The notes under the pieces were generated by a model, which ran no database searches, was not told the origin of the DNA, and saw nothing but the letters and a program-made list of their open reading frames with translations. The position numbers and the translations under genes were made by a program. A stretch of DNA of 64,000 nucleotides. It comes from Pseudomonadales bacterium (GTDB taxonomy: Bacteria; Pseudomonadota; Gammaproteobacteria; Pseudomonadales; Pseudohongiellaceae). Shown one piece after another: positions 8,775 through 17,983 of this stretch; the first letter of the stretch is position 1, and each line of letters begins with the position of its first letter. The stretch covers positions 124,001 to 188,000 of the forward strand of contig WLWQ01000004.1 in NCBI GenBank assembly GCA_012103535.1, written 5' to 3'.

Positions 8775-10058
8775 TTGACCCTGTCATTGCGCCGTTTCGT
8801 ATTATTGACTGTAGCCGCCCTTGTCTTGATGGCGGCGATAATCCTATTTAGCTCAGGCGGCGAGAATGGAGACGGTCCTATAGCCGACCATAATCTGACT
8901 AATAGCGAATTATTAGTTAGAGGTGAGTACTTAGTTGTAGCAGGAAATTGTGCCAGCTGTCATACGACCGCTGTTGGAGAATACATGGCAGGCGGTTTAG
9001 CATTCGAAACTGACTTTGGCACAATTTATTCAACAAATATCACGCCTGACCCCGAAACAGGAATCGGTAACTGGACTGATTGGGATTTCTTGAATTCCAT
9101 GCGCCACGGAATTCGACCAAACGGCGAACATTTATATCCGGCTTTCCCTTATCCAGCGTTTACTAAAGTGAGCAATGAAGATTTGGCGGCGATATTCGCT
9201 TATCTGAAAAGCATACCTGCCGTTCAACTGACACCACCGGAAAATGAACTTGGTTTTCCATATAATCAACGTAGCTTAATGGCGTTTTGGAAACTTCTTT
9301 ATTTCGACTCGGGAGAATTCGAAACCAATTCCGAACAATCGGCAGAATGGAATAGGGGAGCATACTTAGTTGAAGCGCTAACTCATTGCAGTGCCTGTCA
9401 CACTCCGAGAAATGGTTTGGGCGCAGAGCAGGAACATCTCTTTTTAAGCGGAGGGGCTTACCTGGATCGAGTTAAGAGTGGAGAACACCGCACCTGGATA
9501 GCGCCAAATTTAACTTCGAGTGCTCGCGGTCTTGGTTTATGGACACAAGAAAATGTTGAAGACTATTTAAAAACTGCCCGCAACGAATTTCTTGAATCGT
9601 TTGGCCCGATGAATGAAGTCATCATGAATAGTTCCCGTTTTCTCTCAGCGGAAGATGTTAAGGCGATGGCGACTTATCTAAAAAGCATTCCGGCTATAAA
9701 TGAAGCAGATGGAGTTACTCCTGATGCACAGATAATGGGCAATGGACGTACCATCTATAACCTGCATTGTGGAACCTGCCATTTACCTACCGGTGAAGGT
9801 GATCCAGAGATGGCGCCAAAATTGAATTCTGGGAGTCTGGTGGTACAGGCGGCAAATCCTGCCTCCATGCTTAACGCCATCTTGTATGGCCCGGAAATTC
9901 CCGGTGCTCCATTGGAGCCGCGCTGGCTTGATTCTATGGAAGAGTTCCAATTCTTGTTAAGCGATGCAGAAATTGCTGCTGTAGCCAGCTATATTCGTAA
10001 TTCATGGGATAATTCCGCTGGCTTGGTCACCCCCGAACAGGTGGCGGCCCAGCGATGA
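8775..10058 (+). CDS. triheme cytochrome c, alcohol/gluconate dehydrogenase cytochrome-subunit type
   Basis: 427 residues with an N-terminal membrane anchor or signal (residues 8-25) and three haem-binding CXXCH motifs: CASCH, CSACH and CGTCH. The first domain ('GGLAFETDFGTIYSTNITPDPETGIG') is the signature of the cytochrome subunit of membrane alcohol, gluconate and aldehyde dehydrogenases. It would pass electrons from a periplasmic dehydrogenase to the quinone pool or terminal oxidase. TTG start with GAGAG 6 bases upstream. It is the first gene of a five-gene operon whose next members are DUF1592 and DUF1552 proteins rather than the usual flavin or PQQ subunit. Confidence 0.9.
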   Translation: MTLSLRRFVLLTVAALVLMAAIILFSSGGENGDGPIADHNLTNSELLVRGEYLVVAGNCASCHTTAVGEYMAGGLAFETDFGTIYSTNITPDPETGIGNWTDWDFLNSMRHGIRPNGEHLYPAFPYPAFTKVSNEDLAAIFAYLKSIPAVQLTPPENELGFPYNQRSLMAFWKLLYFDSGEFETNSEQSAEWNRGAYLVEALTHCSACHTPRNGLGAEQEHLFLSGGAYLDRVKSGEHRTWIAPNLTSSARGLGLWTQENVEDYLKTARNEFLESFGPMNEVIMNSSRFLSAEDVKAMATYLKSIPAINEADGVTPDAQIMGNGRTIYNLHCGTCHLPTGEGDPEMAPKLNSGSLVVQAANPASMLNAILYGPEIPGAPLEPRWLDSMEEFQFLLSDAEIAAVASYIRNSWDNSAGLVTPEQVAAQR

Positions 10059-10065
10059 GTAATAA

Positions 10066-11931
10066 ATGAAGAAAGATTTGAGAGATCAATTGAACCCTTT
10101 ATTGCGGGGTATCATGGTATCTAGAGGGATTGGCCATTTAAAATTTCTCCTTTCGCCCGATAGTTTGTTTAAGATGTGGAATGTTAATAGAAGAAGAGAG
10201 TCAAGCTTGTCTATATTAAGTGACATCTATCTATTCCTGCGAACAGCGCTATGTATTACTTGTACTGCTGTTTTAGTTATAGCTTGTGGATCAGAAGTGA
10301 GTGAGCCGGCGGAACCGTTAGAGAGTGCATCAGCCCCTCGCACGCGCTTACTAACTGGCGAGCAATATTCGAACTCCATTGCGGCAGTATTCGGTGAAGA
10401 TATAGCGAACAGTGTGTTGCCACCGATTCCGCCAATGACTCGAACGGAAGGACTGCTTTCTTCTGGCGCAGCTTTTGTTGGTGTTACCTCCGATCAAATT
10501 TCCCAGATTCAACAATCAGCAGCATCGGTTTCCGCCAAAGTCGTAGATGAGAATCATCGGGATTTTCTTATTCCCTGTTCGCCAGAATCGGTTGAAGCAG
10601 CAGACGGCAACTGTGCCAGTCTTTTTCTGCAGTCGACGGGACGTTTACTCACTCGCCAGCCTTTGGACGAGCTGCGACTTGCAGAGTTAGTCGATATCGC
10701 TAATTACGCCGCAGAACAAACTGAAGATTTTTATGCAGGCTTAGCATTGGCACTGGAATCAGTCCTCATTAGTCCTGAATTCATATTCATTGTTGATCAG
10801 CAAGAATCTGATCCAGAACGACCTGGTTTCAATCGACTCGACAATTACTCAATCGCTGCAAGGCTGAGTTTCTTTCTGTGGAACGGGCCGCCGGATGATG
10901 CTCTATTGCTGGCAGCCGAGAGAGGTGATCTCCATAGCGAAGAAGGATTGCTGCGCGAAGTCGATCGTATGCTTTCCAGTGCCAGACTTGAAACGGGAAT
11001 GCGGGCGTTCTTCGATGACATGTTGGGATTCGATGAATTTAATAGTCTGGCGAAAGATCCAAGCGTTTATCCAATGGTCACGGGATCAACCTTAAGAGAT
11101 GCGCGAGAACAAACTCTGCGCACTATTGTCGATCACCTGGTAACTCAGAATGCCGACTATCGAGATTTGTTTGTCACGCGCAAAACATTTATGTCGCCAG
11201 CTCTCGGCGTGGTTTACGGAATTCCTACCGGCAATGGTTGGATTCCTTATGAGTTTCCAGCTGAGAGTCCTCGCATTGGATTGTTAACCCAAGTCAGTTT
11301 TCTTGCGGCAAATTCACATGCGGTGCGCAGCTCGCCAACACTTCGTGGCCAAGCATTACGGGAAAGATTTCTTTGCCAGTTAGTGCCAGACCCACCTCCA
11401 AATGTGGATTTTTCATTATTAGAAGAAGCGGAAGATGCGACAACAGCCAGAGAGCGGCTCAATGTGCATAACACCAACCCGTCCTGCGCCGGTTGCCACT
11501 TAATTACCGATCCCATGGGGCTCGCGCTGGAAAACTTCGATGGAGCGGGGCGTTTTCGAGAAACGGAGAATGGTGTCGAACTTGATATCAGCGGAGAACT
11601 GGATGGTGTGTCCTACAATAGTATCGAGGGTTTGGCCACGGCGGTGCGAGATCACCCGAAACTCCCGAATTGTCTGGTCAACCGGCTATTTGGCTATGGC
11701 ACTGGTGGGCCTGCGTCATTGCAATATGATCGGGACACAATAAATTGGCTAGAAAGTCGCTTTGTCGCAAATGAATACAAACTAACCGCTCTATTGCGGG
11801 ATTTAGCGGTAAGTAAGGCTTTTTCCACTGTGAGGACGGTGGATTCTCAGGGTAAAATGGGGGTTGGCGAAGCTGATGCCGTTCCTTATCGATTGGCAGA
11901 ACCCGATTTTAGCTCCCAATTACAGAGATGA
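10066..11931 (+). CDS. DUF1592/DUF1588/DUF1585 family protein
   Basis: 621 residues as the longest frame. A hydrophobic stretch ending in 'VLVIACGS' at about residue 74 looks like a lipoprotein signal, so the true start may be ATG 10174 rather than 10066. The DUF1592 part ('RLSFFLWNGPPDDALLLAAERGDL') is followed by DUF1588 ('GLLTQVSFLAANSHAVRSSP', then a CAGCH haem-like motif with 'TDPMGLALENFD') and a DUF1585 end ('VNRLFGYGTGG'). These domains are typical of planctomycete secreted proteins and of some marine gammaproteobacteria; biochemical role unknown, probably redox because of the haem-binding motif. The neighbouring triheme cytochrome supports this. Confidence 0.85.
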   Translation: MKKDLRDQLNPLLRGIMVSRGIGHLKFLLSPDSLFKMWNVNRRRESSLSILSDIYLFLRTALCITCTAVLVIACGSEVSEPAEPLESASAPRTRLLTGEQYSNSIAAVFGEDIANSVLPPIPPMTRTEGLLSSGAAFVGVTSDQISQIQQSAASVSAKVVDENHRDFLIPCSPESVEAADGNCASLFLQSTGRLLTRQPLDELRLAELVDIANYAAEQTEDFYAGLALALESVLISPEFIFIVDQQESDPERPGFNRLDNYSIAARLSFFLWNGPPDDALLLAAERGDLHSEEGLLREVDRMLSSARLETGMRAFFDDMLGFDEFNSLAKDPSVYPMVTGSTLRDAREQTLRTIVDHLVTQNADYRDLFVTRKTFMSPALGVVYGIPTGNGWIPYEFPAESPRIGLLTQVSFLAANSHAVRSSPTLRGQALRERFLCQLVPDPPPNVDFSLLEEAEDATTARERLNVHNTNPSCAGCHLITDPMGLALENFDGAGRFRETENGVELDISGELDGVSYNSIEGLATAVRDHPKLPNCLVNRLFGYGTGGPASLQYDRDTINWLESRFVANEYKLTALLRDLAVSKAFSTVRTVDSQGKMGVGEADAVPYRLAEPDFSSQLQR

Positions 11932-11935
11932 TCTT

Positions 11936-13270
11936 GTGAAGAAATTAAATCGTCGTAAGTTTCTAAAAGGCGCCCTTAATGGTGGTGCTATCACTGTTGG
12001 TTTGCCGTTATTGGATGTCTTTCTCAATGATAATGGCACGGCTTACGCGGATGGCACACCGATCCCATTGCGTTTTGGAACCTGGTCCTGGGGACTAGGC
12101 ATGAGCGAGTCCATCTTCGTACCGAAGCGAACCGGTCCGAATTTTGATTTGCCAGAAGAAATCGCCGCCTTAGCGCCCGTTCAAGATCACATAAATCTCT
12201 ACACAAATTTTCACGTCTTTAAAGACGATGCACCAAACTTATGTCATCACTCCGGTTGGGTGGTATTGCGCTCTGGTATTGCACCGATGAGCTCACAAAA
12301 CCAACCAGGGGAGACAATCGATGTCGCGGTGGCGCGTCAAATTGGTAATGCAACCCGCTTTCGAAGTTTGAGTGCAACAGCCACTGGCGATGTTCGTAAT
12401 AGTTTTAGTTATGAAGGTGGCAATTCCGTTAATACACCGGAATGGTCTCCATTGCGATTCTACCAACGACTGTTCGGTGAAGATTATCAAGATCCTAATG
12501 CAGATTCATTTACTCCTGATCCTAAAGTAATGGTGCGCAAGAGTGCGTTGTCGGCGGTGCAAGATGATGCGAAGAAGTTAGAACAATCATTAGGTGCGGA
12601 AGATCGAGCGCGACTGGATCAATACTTTACTGGATTGAGAGATCTCGAGCGTCGCTTTGATTTGCAAATGACTAAACCAGATCCACGAGAAGCTTGCGTG
12701 ATGCTGGAAGAACCTGAAAACCTGCCGACAGGCCTCGATGCAGATCTGGTTGCGAAACGCCATCGCATGATGACAGACCTTATGCTCATGGCTATCGCCT
12801 GTGATCAGACTCGTGTTTTTAACATGTTCTATGCGTCGGCATTCTCTGCAACCATCAGGCCCGGCTATGACAAACCCCATCACACAGCTACCCATGAAGA
12901 AGCTGTCGATTCCGAACTCGGTTATCAGCCAAATGTTTCCTGGTTTACGCGGCGGGCCATGGATGAATGGGCCTACTATGTGAATGCATTGGCTAATTTC
13001 AAAGAAGGTGATGGCACTTTATTAGATAACAGTCTTATCTATGCCACCACCGATCAGTCATTCGCGAAGTTACATGCCATTGATGGCATCCCAATGTTTA
13101 GTGCTGGTACCGCCGGTGGCAAAGTTAAAACCGGTTTGCATATCGACGGCGGTGGATCACCAGGATGTCGACTCGGCTATACCGCACAACGCCTGATGGG
13201 AGTCGATATCGATTCCTGGGGTGACAAGAGCAATACCACCTCGAGTGAGATTGGTGAAATTCTGGTTTAA
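11936..13270 (+). CDS. Tat-exported DUF1552 protein
   Basis: About 444 residues. I place the start at GTG 11936, four bases after the upstream stop, because it has a purine-rich GAGA site 8 bases upstream and because the protein then begins with a standard twin-arginine signal (KLNRRKFLKGA) followed by a hydrophobic stretch ending at 'AYADG'; a start at 11864 would put the Tat motif too far inside. The body ('FGTWSWGLG', 'HHSGWVVLRSG', 'LMAIACDQTRVFN', 'HHTATHEE') matches the DUF1552 family, which almost always lies beside a DUF1592 gene. Tat export implies folding, perhaps with a cofactor, before transport. Enzymatic function unknown. Confidence 0.88.
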   Translation: MKKLNRRKFLKGALNGGAITVGLPLLDVFLNDNGTAYADGTPIPLRFGTWSWGLGMSESIFVPKRTGPNFDLPEEIAALAPVQDHINLYTNFHVFKDDAPNLCHHSGWVVLRSGIAPMSSQNQPGETIDVAVARQIGNATRFRSLSATATGDVRNSFSYEGGNSVNTPEWSPLRFYQRLFGEDYQDPNADSFTPDPKVMVRKSALSAVQDDAKKLEQSLGAEDRARLDQYFTGLRDLERRFDLQMTKPDPREACVMLEEPENLPTGLDADLVAKRHRMMTDLMLMAIACDQTRVFNMFYASAFSATIRPGYDKPHHTATHEEAVDSELGYQPNVSWFTRRAMDEWAYYVNALANFKEGDGTLLDNSLIYATTDQSFAKLHAIDGIPMFSAGTAGGKVKTGLHIDGGGSPGCRLGYTAQRLMGVDIDSWGDKSNTTSSEIGEILV

Positions 13271-14615
13271 ATCATCTCCTGCATTTATTACTTGCCTGTT
13301 ATCCCTAACTGGCATGCTCTGGTCAGTTTCGAATTCCTTTGCTGCAGATCTTGAAGTCTATCGCGAGGTGCCTATGCCTCCCGGCTTTCAAGTTGTTGTT
13401 TCCGATCTGGAAGGTCCTGTATTTGCAACTGCTGCGGGTAAGACCCTGTATAAATGGCCTTTGCAAATTCTACGAAATGGTTACAGTGGCGAAACCCCGG
13501 GCATTCCAGCGTGTTACGAAGATGTCTTAACAGAAACTGCCGGGCTTATGAGCCCCTATCCAGCCGGGATTAAATTACCTGAACTCGATAAGCGGCAGAG
13601 TTGTGCTGATTTATGGCCGCCGGTAGTCGCTGACGAAGATGCAGAAACAATCGGTAAATGGACAACGATTGAACGCCGAGATGGAATCTTGCAGTGGGCC
13701 TTTGACGAACAACCTCTCTATACTTCGGTCCGCGACATGCAACCGGGTGACGTATTGGGCGGTACTACTCGAAACTCCAGGGGAGATTCGCCAGCCTATC
13801 GAGTGCCTTTAACACCACCACCCATGTTGCCCCCGGGCTTTGCAATCAAGCCTACTTCGATTGGGCGCATGCTAACTACTGACACGAATCAAGCAGTGTA
13901 CAGTTATGCTGCTGATACTGAATCCGACTCAGCCTGTAATGAAAGCTGTCCGTCCAGATGGGAGCCTGTGCTGGCGCCGGGATTAGCACGGGATCAAGGT
14001 GAGTGGACCTTATTAGAAAGATCACCCGGGGAACGGCAATGGGTTTTTCGTGGCAAGCCACTTTATACCCACGTTTTAGATACGGGATCGTGGAGTCAGG
14101 AAGGAAGTGATGTGCCGGGCTGGGATAATGTCTTTACTCAGCGTGCTCCTGAACTTCCAGAAAGTTTCAAGGTTCAACTAACCATCGCTGGAAATGTTTT
14201 GGCAGATGCAAATGGCAGAACTATCTATAGATACTTTTGTGGCGAAGATTCCCAAGATCAATTGAACTGCGATCATCCCGCAGAAACTCAAGTGTATCGC
14301 CTAGCTATGTGTGGCGCCGGCAGCCAGGAAAAGTGTCTGGAATATTGGCCCTATGTCGTTGCTGGCGCGGATGAATCAAGTCCGAACAGGACCTGGCAAA
14401 TAAAAACTATCGATCCAATGACTGGTCGCTATGTAGCTGCAGGAGAAGAAACAGCATTACGCGTTTGGACCTACCGCGATAGACCGGTATATCTGTTCGG
14501 GAGAGACAAAGCCCCTGGCGATGTTAATGGTGGAGGTACGGGAGAATGGCGCGGAAAGCGTAATGGTCTAAGAGCTTTCTGGTTACGGGATGATTTTATG
14601 AGCGGGATTCTATAA
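13254..14615 (+). CDS. secreted-repeat protein (Lipoprotein_15 / COG4315-like)
   Basis: About 453 residues. The probable start is GTG 13254, which overlaps the DUF1552 gene by 17 bp, has GAGTGAGA just upstream and gives a clean Sec signal peptide ending at 'SFAAD'. The mature protein contains at least three copies of a repeat with 'G(K/N/R)xLY(K/S)', a Cys-containing 'CxxxWPP(V/Y)' block, 'W(T/Q)..ER(R/S)' and a final 'Q(W)..(K/R)PLYT' block, the pattern of the secreted repeat of unknown function PF03640. Such proteins are often next to cytochromes and quinoproteins. Even Cys spacing suggests disulfides. Function unknown. Confidence 0.78.
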   Translation: MKFWFKSSPAFITCLLSLTGMLWSVSNSFAADLEVYREVPMPPGFQVVVSDLEGPVFATAAGKTLYKWPLQILRNGYSGETPGIPACYEDVLTETAGLMSPYPAGIKLPELDKRQSCADLWPPVVADEDAETIGKWTTIERRDGILQWAFDEQPLYTSVRDMQPGDVLGGTTRNSRGDSPAYRVPLTPPPMLPPGFAIKPTSIGRMLTTDTNQAVYSYAADTESDSACNESCPSRWEPVLAPGLARDQGEWTLLERSPGERQWVFRGKPLYTHVLDTGSWSQEGSDVPGWDNVFTQRAPELPESFKVQLTIAGNVLADANGRTIYRYFCGEDSQDQLNCDHPAETQVYRLAMCGAGSQEKCLEYWPYVVAGADESSPNRTWQIKTIDPMTGRYVAAGEETALRVWTYRDRPVYLFGRDKAPGDVNGGGTGEWRGKRNGLRAFWLRDDFMSGIL

Positions 14616-15646
14616 TGGGACGGGTATCAATCTTTATAGCTAATTTGTTAGTTGTATTGCTGTGCATCAGTAGCGCCTCAGCTCAAAATAGCAGGTTAAA
14701 AGACGGCGCAATTGGTTTTGTCATGACCGATTTGTTCTGGTCGGTATATCAAACACCTGCTGCAGAAGAATGTCCCAGAGGATTTAACGACGGACCAAGA
14801 GAACAATTTGAAAAACTGTTTCCTGCCCATGAATTTTTGTCAGTAGAAGAAACACAGCTAAAACAAGAAATAGAAACCTGGCATCCAAACACCGAACCTG
14901 ATGGATTTGAATTCCTGCAAGTAGAAGGAGATCTTTCCTGGGGTTTGAATTTAGATGGTGAAGTGGGGCCGAATGATTTCACTCATCCAGAGGGAGGAGA
15001 AGGAATTGACAACGAAGTTTATCGTGCGGTGGGTTGCATTATAGGTTTTCGTGGGCCGGATGGTGTCGAATATATATTTCAAAACAAGGCCATTCTGGAT
15101 CGTCGCTACAATAGGATGATGATAGAAATTACCGAGGTCGATGATTTAACTAATGATGATTCAGTTAAGGTTACCTGGTATCGAGGCATGGACCGGCTGC
15201 TCACTGATGCAACCGGGCAGAAAGTTATGCCCGGCGGAACACAGAGAGTCGATTATCGTTGGGGTCGGAGTCTAATTCGGGAAACGACTGGCAAGATTGT
15301 CGACTCAGTACTAACAACAGAACCAATTGGTGATCTGGTCGTGCCATGGATGAATTTAAGTGTTCCCTCTACTCACATCTTCCGAGATGCGCGCCTGCAA
15401 TTAAACCTTAGCGAAGAAAATGCCACAGGACTGTTAGCTGGCTATGCTGATGTCGATACTTTTTACTACCAACTAATTCGTAATGACTCCACCCACCACT
15501 TAAGCAATGGTCAAATTTCCGGTATCTCTCTGTACAAAGCCTTACGCCGACTCGCCGACGCGCACCCGGATTCGGAAACAGGTGAAAACATGGCGATATC
15601 CACTGCGCTGGATATCAAGATGACTCAGGTGTTTGTAAGGCAATAA
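14615..15646 (+). CDS. unknown secreted protein, last gene of the DUF1592/DUF1552 operon
   Basis: 343 residues with a Sec signal peptide cleaved near 'SASAQ'. Its ATG overlaps the preceding stop (TAATG), so it is translationally coupled to the secreted-repeat gene. I recognise no domain. The mature protein is rich in aromatic and acidic residues, has Cys residues at 'EECPRG' and 'VGCIIG', and looks like a globular beta-rich periplasmic protein. Its place in the operon suggests an accessory role in the same periplasmic electron-transfer or oxidation complex. Confidence 0.7.
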   Translation: MGRVSIFIANLLVVLLCISSASAQNSRLKDGAIGFVMTDLFWSVYQTPAAEECPRGFNDGPREQFEKLFPAHEFLSVEETQLKQEIETWHPNTEPDGFEFLQVEGDLSWGLNLDGEVGPNDFTHPEGGEGIDNEVYRAVGCIIGFRGPDGVEYIFQNKAILDRRYNRMMIEITEVDDLTNDDSVKVTWYRGMDRLLTDATGQKVMPGGTQRVDYRWGRSLIRETTGKIVDSVLTTEPIGDLVVPWMNLSVPSTHIFRDARLQLNLSEENATGLLAGYADVDTFYYQLIRNDSTHHLSNGQISGISLYKALRRLADAHPDSETGENMAISTALDIKMTQVFVRQ

Positions 15647-15721
15647 TTTAGCCTATGCTCTATCACAAGTCCTCGCTGTATTCATGATTGAGACGATAGA
15701 TCACGAGAAAGCCAGGCATCT

Positions 15722-16246
15722 ATGAATAACACCCCAAAGACGACTAATCCGGCGAGAGATTTTTCCTTTCTGCAGTGTTTTGAAACTGGATTTAAGCGCC
15801 ACCTCAGTGCGGCGGAAGCATGGAAACTATTTGTTGAAGCTCAGTCCTCGGCAGATTCATTCAGGCTTAATATTGATGAGTTGGAAAAATTTGATCAACT
15901 ACTGGCGTTTTGCGAACAGGTGGGCATTTCACTTAGTGATTTTTTAGAGGCTCATCCGTGGGTTAAAGACCAGAAATCAATCAATGTCAGCTGGGAGGCT
16001 TCTACTTGCTACCCATGGATGGATCGGGAGTTATCCGAAGAGGAACTCCGAATTTTTGTAAAGACGTTTCCAGAAATGGCACAGCAGCTAAAAGGCTATG
16101 CAATGGTTCTGATGGAGAATGCATTTATTCAGGAAATTGGGGATTGTTATGCTCATCCCCTTAGCAAACAATTTTTAACGTTTTTGCAACAAGTAGCTAA
16201 AAAGCTATTACCGGATGATTTCGATCCTAATGCTGTTTATGAGTAG
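15722..16246 (+). CDS. unknown cytoplasmic protein, 174 aa
   Basis: No recognised domain, no signal peptide and no membrane segment. Predicted mostly helical, with aromatic-rich stretches ('SWEASTCYPWMDRELSEEEL'). An AGG site lies 5 bases before the ATG. It is 75 bp downstream of the DUF1592/DUF1552 operon and convergent to the ROK-like gene, so its allegiance is unclear. Codon use and length look like a real gene. Confidence 0.6.
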   Translation: MNNTPKTTNPARDFSFLQCFETGFKRHLSAAEAWKLFVEAQSSADSFRLNIDELEKFDQLLAFCEQVGISLSDFLEAHPWVKDQKSINVSWEASTCYPWMDRELSEEELRIFVKTFPEMAQQLKGYAMVLMENAFIQEIGDCYAHPLSKQFLTFLQQVAKKLLPDDFDPNAVYE

Positions 16247-16280
16247 TTACGAGCTTATAAAAGTTCATTATTTTCAATTT

Positions 16281-16312
16281 AGCATATAAGTAAAATTTCT
16301 ACTTATTTTGAT
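16281..16312. terminator. weak A+T-rich inverted repeat between convergent genes
   Basis: ATAAGTA (16286-16292) and TACTTAT (16300-16306) form a perfect 7-bp stem with a 7-base loop, followed by TTTT on the plus strand. The stem is A+T-rich and overlaps the ROK-like stop codon, so termination would be inefficient. Confidence 0.35.
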
Positions 16313-17936
16313 AATCTTCTATCACCGCAAGTGCTGCTCCGCTTGCGCCACTAATACTAGCATCTGGAGTTGAAAGATAAATTTCAACATCGCTAAAGGC
16401 TTCACCATATTCGCTCACGAGTATCTCTTTTATCCTTGCGGAATTAGTTATCCCTGTCAGCGGGCCTCCAGCCCAGGCGACAGTGCAAATGTCGAGCATT
16501 TCAACAAAGTAGGCAGTAGCATCCGCTAGCAAAGTAAAAGTTAAATCTTCAACGGTTTTTTTGTTCTTGCCATCGTTCAATTGCTCAAATCGATCGACTT
16601 CCATGTCTGACGGCTTTTCGGTGTTGTCGCCAGCTCGAAGAATGTACATTTCTTCGTCTGATATTTTACCTAAAAAGGGTAGCGCGTTCATTGCCAGCTT
16701 TTTAATTCCATCACCACTAAAAAGCTTGTTAGGGTCTCCAGCTGGCCAATTACCACACGTTGGAAATGGGCAACCGATGTCTAACACAATTTTTCCAGAC
16801 TCGCTGAGAATATCTAAAATTTCATTTTGCGAAACCACACCCATTCCCAGACCAGTACCACAAACCAGAGCGATAAGATTAGAGCGCTTTAATTTTGTAG
16901 CAGCATCTAGAGCGTGGGCGTCGCCGTCGTTAATCATGCGCACCACGGGGCAAGCAAAAATCGATGCAAAAGCTTCGCGAAAGGGAAGGGCAAATATATC
17001 CTCGGCGCTAGTCACGCCAACCCAGCCAGAATAGCCCTTAAAGTAGCCCAACGTTGCGCTGCTTGCAGCAATACGCTCAGCAAAAGGCGAGCCAGTAACA
17101 GCGCCGGGATAAGTAATTCCTATGCGAACTATTTGATTAACAGAAACGTCGAGCTTTTTTAGTTGCGGAACATAATTGTCATGCAATTTTTGCGCAAAAT
17201 CTTTTGGAGAAGCATATTGAGGATTCTCATCCTTGCAATTCTCTTGTTGTTCCAACTTGGTTTTGACTGATTCGAATTCTTTGACGAGTTCCAGTTCGCC
17301 GTCGCTGATCTTATACAGTTGGCACTTAGTATTGGAACCACCCACATCAAAACTCAACACGAAGCTATCGTCTGTGGATACACTGTATGCACTGACAGGA
17401 GAGATGGGCTCAGCACTAGAAGTTTTGTCCCTGACAGCTGAAAAGGTTTCGCAATAAGTCGCAAACGTATCTTGGTTATTGAGATTTTCTGCCCATTCTT
17501 TTGTCTCAATCCAGGCATTAACAGATTCATTGGTGGCGGAATTAGAGCAGAGAGTGAATGATCCTACTCCTGAAGTCGTCCGGAGGTTGTTACTTTCAGA
17601 CGATACCAGGCGCGCTAAAATCAGTTTTGGATTTAGCCAGTTATCTTTGTTTGAGTTTGCTCCTTCTACAATATTTCCAAGCTCTTCAATTGAAGGGGCC
17701 AGCTCTGGAAGGAAAAAAGATGAATTCACATTTTTGCCTTGCTCAGTGGAGAAGCGATAGTTCTTGAAAAGACTATTAAACTCAGCTTGTTTCGAAAGGT
17801 CGCAGAGAACTCTCTTTACCAGAGGTATTGGTACAATTTTGAATCCATCAATTAAGCATTTGCGCGAATGAATAGACAAGCGACTGTCCACTTCTTTTCC
17901 AATTGCTGTGTAGAGGTTCTTATATTTGTTATCCAT
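16299..17936 (-). CDS. ROK-type kinase-like protein with a novel N-terminal domain
   Basis: 545 residues. Residues 190-540 follow the ASKHA/ROK plan: phosphate-1 loop 'FDVGGSNTK' (196-204), catalytic-Asp region 'NDGDAHALD' (336-344), phosphate-2 loop 'CGTGLGMG' (359-366), a 'CPFPTCGNW' block in place of the ROK zinc motif and adenosine motif 'AGGPLTG' (489-495). The canonical GExGH and CxCGxxGC residues are only partly kept, so the metal site is altered. Residues 1-170 are not part of ROK proteins and are homologous to the 185-residue protein encoded just upstream. Probably phosphorylates or binds a sugar-like ligand; could be a sensor. Last gene of the LysR-like operon. Confidence 0.75.
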   Translation of the reverse strand: MDNKYKNLYTAIGKEVDSRLSIHSRKCLIDGFKIVPIPLVKRVLCDLSKQAEFNSLFKNYRFSTEQGKNVNSSFFLPELAPSIEELGNIVEGANSNKDNWLNPKLILARLVSSESNNLRTTSGVGSFTLCSNSATNESVNAWIETKEWAENLNNQDTFATYCETFSAVRDKTSSAEPISPVSAYSVSTDDSFVLSFDVGGSNTKCQLYKISDGELELVKEFESVKTKLEQQENCKDENPQYASPKDFAQKLHDNYVPQLKKLDVSVNQIVRIGITYPGAVTGSPFAERIAASSATLGYFKGYSGWVGVTSAEDIFALPFREAFASIFACPVVRMINDGDAHALDAATKLKRSNLIALVCGTGLGMGVVSQNEILDILSESGKIVLDIGCPFPTCGNWPAGDPNKLFSGDGIKKLAMNALPFLGKISDEEMYILRAGDNTEKPSDMEVDRFEQLNDGKNKKTVEDLTFTLLADATAYFVEMLDICTVAWAGGPLTGITNSARIKEILVSEYGEAFSDVEIYLSTPDASISGASGAALAVIEDYQNK

Positions 17937-17983
17937 CAGTTGTTTCCATTTAATAGAAATAGCTAATATTTTGGCGTTGCAAA

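Noticed and set aside
11864-11935. Upstream start for the DUF1552 gene
   Set aside because: It would place the twin-arginine motif at residue 29 and overlap the previous gene by 68 bp; GTG 11936 is better.
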